Shown: piece by piece, positions 11,524 through 14,257 of the stretch
Numbering within the stretch: the stretch's first letter is position 1
Layout: every line of letters starts with the position of its first letter
NCBI GenBank assembly: GCA_900769095.1
Contig: CAAGFH010000188.1
Coordinates: 1 to 14,257, forward strand
DNA: 14,257 nucleotides
Source of the DNA: Methanobacteriaceae archaeon
Lineage (GTDB): Archaea > Methanobacteriota > Methanobacteria > Methanobacteriales > Methanobacteriaceae
Direction: 5' to 3'
Position numbers and translations under genes: made by a program
The notes under the pieces: generated by a model
Databases searched by the model: none
The model's input: the letters and a program-made list of their open reading frames with translations, nothing else
What the model was told of the DNA's origin: nothing

Positions 11524-12555
11524 TTGCAAAAAGCAGTAATCAAAAGTGATAACTCAATCGTTGTAACTGCTCCTGTATTGATACCACAAACACCAGATTG
11601 CGACTATCTCCGGGGAGAGAAACTATTCACTGAAGAAGAAATACTAACTCAAAAAGAAGAATTTGACTCTTACGCTTTTGTTGATACTTTCCATACCATC
11701 AGAGATGAAAACTCAGCAGATAAAACTGCAATAACCGGCAAACCAGTAAAATCATATATTCTTACTGAGGATACTGAGTTAATCTGGGTTGATGGTAGTG
11801 TACATGAATATCCTAAGGGTACTTGGATGTTATCATCTGAAATTACTGACCCATTGGCTATTCAACAAGTGGAAAATGGTACATTAAATGGGTGGAGTCC
11901 ATCTATTTTTCCACGTGACCAAGCTGAAAAGATAAAAGCAGCATTAAAAGCAAGTGCTGGTGGACTAGTGAAAGACATTAGTGATCCAGTCACTGCAGTT
12001 GTTAGTCTTGTACCGAAACCGTGTCAGCAAAAAAACAGACTTTGTAAAACTAATATTAATGGTGAAATTATGTCAAAAGACAATACACAATCAAAATTAA
12101 ATGCAATTAAGAGAATTCTTGCTGGTGAAGAACCGGAGTATGCTCTTAAAGAGGATGTTGATGCTTTGAAAACTGAATTTGTATCTGCATTCAAATCTGA
12201 TGAATTCAAAGGTCTCATTCAAGAGACTGTGAATGAATGTGTCGTTGAAGCATTAAAAGAACCTGCTTTAAAAGCATGTGGTGGTAAGAAGAAAAAAGAA
12301 GATGAATCTGTTAAATCATCAGGTAATGCTGAAGAAGAAGGTCAATCTTCTAAACCTGATGATGAAGGAGAGGTTGAAGAAAAACCAATCGATGAAGAAG
12401 AAGAGGGAGAAGAGGTTGAAGAAAAACCTGCCGCTAAAAAGGATTCTAAAAAATTACCTCAGCATGACGGTGGTAAACCGGCATTGAAATCTGATAGGGC
12501 TATTATTCTTGAAGGAATGGGTAGAGATATGAAAGGACGCCCAAAAAGACAATAA
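11524..12555 (+). CDS. XkdF-like prohead protease/scaffold fusion
   Basis: The frame is open from 11467, but TTG 11524 is chosen because GAGGTGTGAT (11508-11517) precedes it by six bases; the upstream ATG has no such site. The 343-residue product has an N-terminal protease domain (about 1-165) like the XkdF phage serine proteases: H57 in DTFHTIRDENS, then TGKPVKSYIL, KGTWMLSSEITDPLAIQQVE and NGTLNGWSPSIF with S125 as candidate nucleophile. The second half (about 183-343) is a scaffold-type region: coiled helix (LKEDVDALKTEFVSAFKSDE), a Glu/Lys-rich low-complexity run and a basic C-terminus ending GRPKRQ. Such fusions guide capsid assembly and then cut the scaffold. The next gene is the capsid protein, the standard order. 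GGTGAAATT plus ATG 12070 may give a separate scaffold. Confidence 0.85.
   Translation: MQKAVIKSDNSIVVTAPVLIPQTPDCDYLRGEKLFTEEEILTQKEEFDSYAFVDTFHTIRDENSADKTAITGKPVKSYILTEDTELIWVDGSVHEYPKGTWMLSSEITDPLAIQQVENGTLNGWSPSIFPRDQAEKIKAALKASAGGLVKDISDPVTAVVSLVPKPCQQKNRLCKTNINGEIMSKDNTQSKLNAIKRILAGEEPEYALKEDVDALKTEFVSAFKSDEFKGLIQETVNECVVEALKEPALKACGGKKKKEDESVKSSGNAEEEGQSSKPDDEGEVEEKPIDEEEEGEEVEEKPAAKKDSKKLPQHDGGKPALKSDRAIILEGMGRDMKGRPKRQ
12070..12555 (+). CDS. possible internal-start scaffold protein, nested in frame
   Basis: Inside the protease/scaffold gene, GGTGA (12061-12065) precedes an in-frame ATG at 12070 by four bases, exactly at the boundary between protease and scaffold regions. Translation from here would give a 161-residue scaffold (MSKDNTQSKLNAIKRILAGE...) without the protease. 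Nested scaffold products of this kind are known in lambda (C/Nu3) and related phages. The site could be coincidental because GGTGA-like strings are common. Confidence 0.5.
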   Translation: MSKDNTQSKLNAIKRILAGEEPEYALKEDVDALKTEFVSAFKSDEFKGLIQETVNECVVEALKEPALKACGGKKKKEDESVKSSGNAEEEGQSSKPDDEGEVEEKPIDEEEEGEEVEEKPAAKKDSKKLPQHDGGKPALKSDRAIILEGMGRDMKGRPKRQ

Positions 12556-12630
12556 AATTTTATTAAATTTTTTTAAAATTCAATCAAACTCAAACCAAAA
12601 AAAGAACTTAAAAAAAAGGTGAAATAAACT

Positions 12631-13716
12631 ATGACTTTTAATAATCAAGAAGTATTAAGTCAAATTGTCAATCCAGCTGAAAAAGCAGTTTTCAAATCCA
12701 TGAGAACTGATATGAAAACTGGAAAAGCTTTATTAAATCCACAACAATTAGGACAATTTTTAAGAGAAGCTACTTTAAATCAAACTATTCTTAAAGATGC
12801 TACTTTTGATATTCTTTCTAGTTTTGAAAAAGAATATGTTTCAACTGGAATTAACGGAAGGGTATTGCAACCCGGATATGATGAAAACGGTGACACCAAT
12901 ACTGGATTAGACCCTGCTGATGTAGACTTTGACAATACTATTTTGAAAACTACAAAAATCAAAGCAATGTGTAGTATTCAAGATGACGAAAAAGAGGACA
13001 ACATCGAAAGAGAACAATTTGAACAAACTCTCTTAACCATGATGGGTGAAAGAACTGGTGAAGACCTTGAAGTTTGGAACATTTTCTCTGATTCTGATTT
13101 AACTTATGACTCTGGAGACAGTAAATCTAAGAAAAAATTCATCAGATTCTTATCTAACAATGATGGATGGGTGAAACAATCTGCTAAAAAATTACAATCC
13201 GCAGATGTTCAAGCTAAATTAGGAACTGGTACTGCTGACTATGACCCTTCAGCTAAAACTATTCTTAAAATGTTTGATGCAATGATTTATGCAATGCCTC
13301 TTAGATTCAGACAAAGACACTTATTAAGATTCTATGTTCCTTTTGAAGTAGAAGATGCTTACAGAAATTACCTTGCTAACCGTGGAACTCCATTAGGAGA
13401 CAGTGCTCAAGTTGGTTTCAATTACCCATTAACCTATAAAAACATTCCAATCATCAATTGTCAAAGCTTCGATGCTGAAGATGTGCGCGAATACTTAGAT
13501 TTAGGTTATTGTATGTTAACCAACCCTGCTCAATTGTTATACGGTATCTGGAAAAACTTAACTATCGAACCAGATAGGATTCCAAAATATGAAAGAACTG
13601 ATTATTACTACAGATTAAGAGCAGGTAATAATACTAAATTCAATGGTAAACCTACTGTAACTGCTACTTTAACTCTTGATGAATTAGCAGAAATTGCAGA
13701 AGATTCCAGATTATAA
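12631..13716 (+). CDS. major capsid protein (HK97-fold family, inferred)
   Basis: This 361-residue protein is called from position, size and sequence style. It starts at ATG 12631 with AAGGTGAAA (12617-12625) upstream. The N-terminal helix region (about 1-60) is followed by a loop rich in Asp/Gly (YDENGDTNTGLDPADVDFDN). Next comes a long helix with REQFEQTLLTMMGERTGEDL, the spine-helix style of HK97-fold coats. The C-terminal half has PLRFRQRHLLRFYVPFEVED, NRGTPLGDSAQV and YKNIPIINCQSF, matching the pattern seen in many phage coats (strand with LRFYVP, G-x-PL-x-G loop, then the P-domain strand Y-x-x-IPI). It follows the protease/scaffold gene and precedes the decoration candidate. No long N-terminal delta domain is seen, consistent with a separate scaffold. 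Confidence 0.88.
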   Translation: MTFNNQEVLSQIVNPAEKAVFKSMRTDMKTGKALLNPQQLGQFLREATLNQTILKDATFDILSSFEKEYVSTGINGRVLQPGYDENGDTNTGLDPADVDFDNTILKTTKIKAMCSIQDDEKEDNIEREQFEQTLLTMMGERTGEDLEVWNIFSDSDLTYDSGDSKSKKKFIRFLSNNDGWVKQSAKKLQSADVQAKLGTGTADYDPSAKTILKMFDAMIYAMPLRFRQRHLLRFYVPFEVEDAYRNYLANRGTPLGDSAQVGFNYPLTYKNIPIINCQSFDAEDVREYLDLGYCMLTNPAQLLYGIWKNLTIEPDRIPKYERTDYYYRLRAGNNTKFNGKPTVTATLTLDELAEIAEDSRL

Positions 13717-13764
13717 GAGAATTTCTTATAATCTACAATATTATTTTTTTTGAGGTGATTAATT

Positions 13765-14190
13765 ATGGTAGATATACCTGATTTACCACAGTTTATTGAT
13801 CTTCCTTATGCTTATCGTGGAAGCCCTAGGAAAAGATGGAATTTACTTGTGGATTTGTTAACTGGGGTTAAGGTTTTTGACCCTGAAACTAAAAAAATTT
13901 CTGAAGTTCAATCTTCCAGCAATACTGGAAATTCCGAACCTGAAGTGGAAACTCCATCCACTAGGAATATCAGTATTACTGTGAATGATGGAACAGATCC
14001 TATCCAAGGTGCAAGTGTAGTTATTGGTGAAACCTCTAAAACTACTGGAAGTGCTGGAGGATGTACTTTTGATGTTGCTGATGGTAAAGTCAGTGTGGAA
14101 ATATCAAAAGAGGGTTTTGTTACTAAAACTGAAGAGATTACTGTTTCAGAAGATAATACTGGTTTTACAATTAGTTTAACTAGTGAATAA
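13765..14190 (+). CDS. small virion protein with Ig-like/CarboxypepD_reg-type domain (decoration candidate)
   Basis: This 141-residue protein starts at ATG 13765 after an excellent site, GAGGTGAT (13752-13759). Residues 1-50 include a short basic stretch (YRGSPRKRWNLLVDLLTGVK). A Ser/Asn/Glu linker follows (about 48-66). Residues 68-141 form a beta-rich domain (ISITVNDGTDPIQGASVVIG, TTGSAGGCTFDVADGKVSVE, ISKEGFVTKTEEITV). The order V-x-D-x-PI-GASV, TT-x-x-G-GCTFDV, V-x-ISKEGF is typical of carboxypeptidase-regulatory-like/PEGA-type Ig folds. Such domains occur on head decoration and surface proteins of phages, where they bind the capsid lattice or cell-surface sugars. Lying right after the capsid gene supports a capsid-surface role, which is inferred. 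Confidence 0.8.
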   Translation: MVDIPDLPQFIDLPYAYRGSPRKRWNLLVDLLTGVKVFDPETKKISEVQSSSNTGNSEPEVETPSTRNISITVNDGTDPIQGASVVIGETSKTTGSAGGCTFDVADGKVSVEISKEGFVTKTEEITVSEDNTGFTISLTSE

Positions 14191-14241
14191 AAGTAGATTT
14201 TTATTATTTTTTTATTATTTTTTTTTGAGGTATGATTTTTT

Positions 14242-14257
14242 ATGATGGTTACTGTAG
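14242..14257 (+). CDS. start of the next late gene (partial)
   Basis: Only ATG ATG GTT ACT GTA plus one base are visible. The start is supported by GAGGTATGAT (14227-14236) five bases upstream and by the same T-run plus GAGGT leader as two earlier late genes. By order this could be a head-tail connector or another head gene, but nothing in the visible codons says so. Confidence 0.55.

Noticed and set aside
12278..12487. Lys/Met-rich plus-strand frame inside the scaffold region
   Set aside because: It is a shadow of the Glu/Lys-rich low-complexity coding in the true frame and has no start signal.

Overview
The window looks like part of a tailed (head-tail) virus or provirus of a methanogenic archaeon, most likely of the Methanobacteriales (Methanobrevibacter or Methanosphaera). 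The grounds are very low GC, long A/T homopolymer spacers, Shine-Dalgarno sites of the GGTGAT/GAGGTGAT type, a PBSX/psiM2-like packaging and head module, and a 57-residue protein with the form of the archaeal/eukaryal TFB (TFIIB) zinc ribbon. The genus is an inference from composition and gene style.

Left arm (1-3606), probably early or accessory. It opens with a tight plus-strand run of small genes: a partial C-terminus, a Cys-rich mini-protein, a protein with two Cys4 fingers, and a possible 50-residue ORF. A palindrome-rich, AT-rich block (about 850-2620) follows. It carries two minus-strand genes with an identical 18-base leader and ribosome-binding site; one resembles the DUF7659-type proteins of bacterial mobile elements. 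A third copy of the leader sequence lies inverted at 2586-2604. The plus-strand TFB-ribbon mini-gene (2784-2957) comes next, with a stem-loop plus T-run after it. A gene-free stretch then ends in a 25-base tRNA 3' end (3607-3631) that has no 5' half, as expected of a virus attachment site.

Right arm (3679-14257), the late module, all on the plus strand apart from one inserted cassette. In order: a two-TM holin-like protein; a coiled-coil plus C-terminal TM protein of XhlA type; a small-terminase candidate; the large terminase; the portal; a MuF head protein carrying a C-terminal ADP-ribosyltransferase domain; and a tightly following 84-residue gene that could be its immunity protein. Two minus-strand genes of unknown function and a 660-base gap with a strong hairpin interrupt the module. 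It resumes with an XkdF-like prohead protease/scaffold (TTG start, with an in-frame internal start for a possible separate scaffold), the major capsid protein, a small protein with an Ig-like domain (decoration protein candidate), and the first codons of one more gene.

The late genes supply packaging (terminases, portal), capsid assembly (protease/scaffold, major capsid, decoration) and probably part of lysis. The most notable signals are the virus-borne TFB zinc ribbon, the MuF-ART effector with its candidate immunity gene, the dense palindromes with shared half-sites in the left arm, and the tRNA-derived attachment core with virus-type genes on its right and no integrase beside it.
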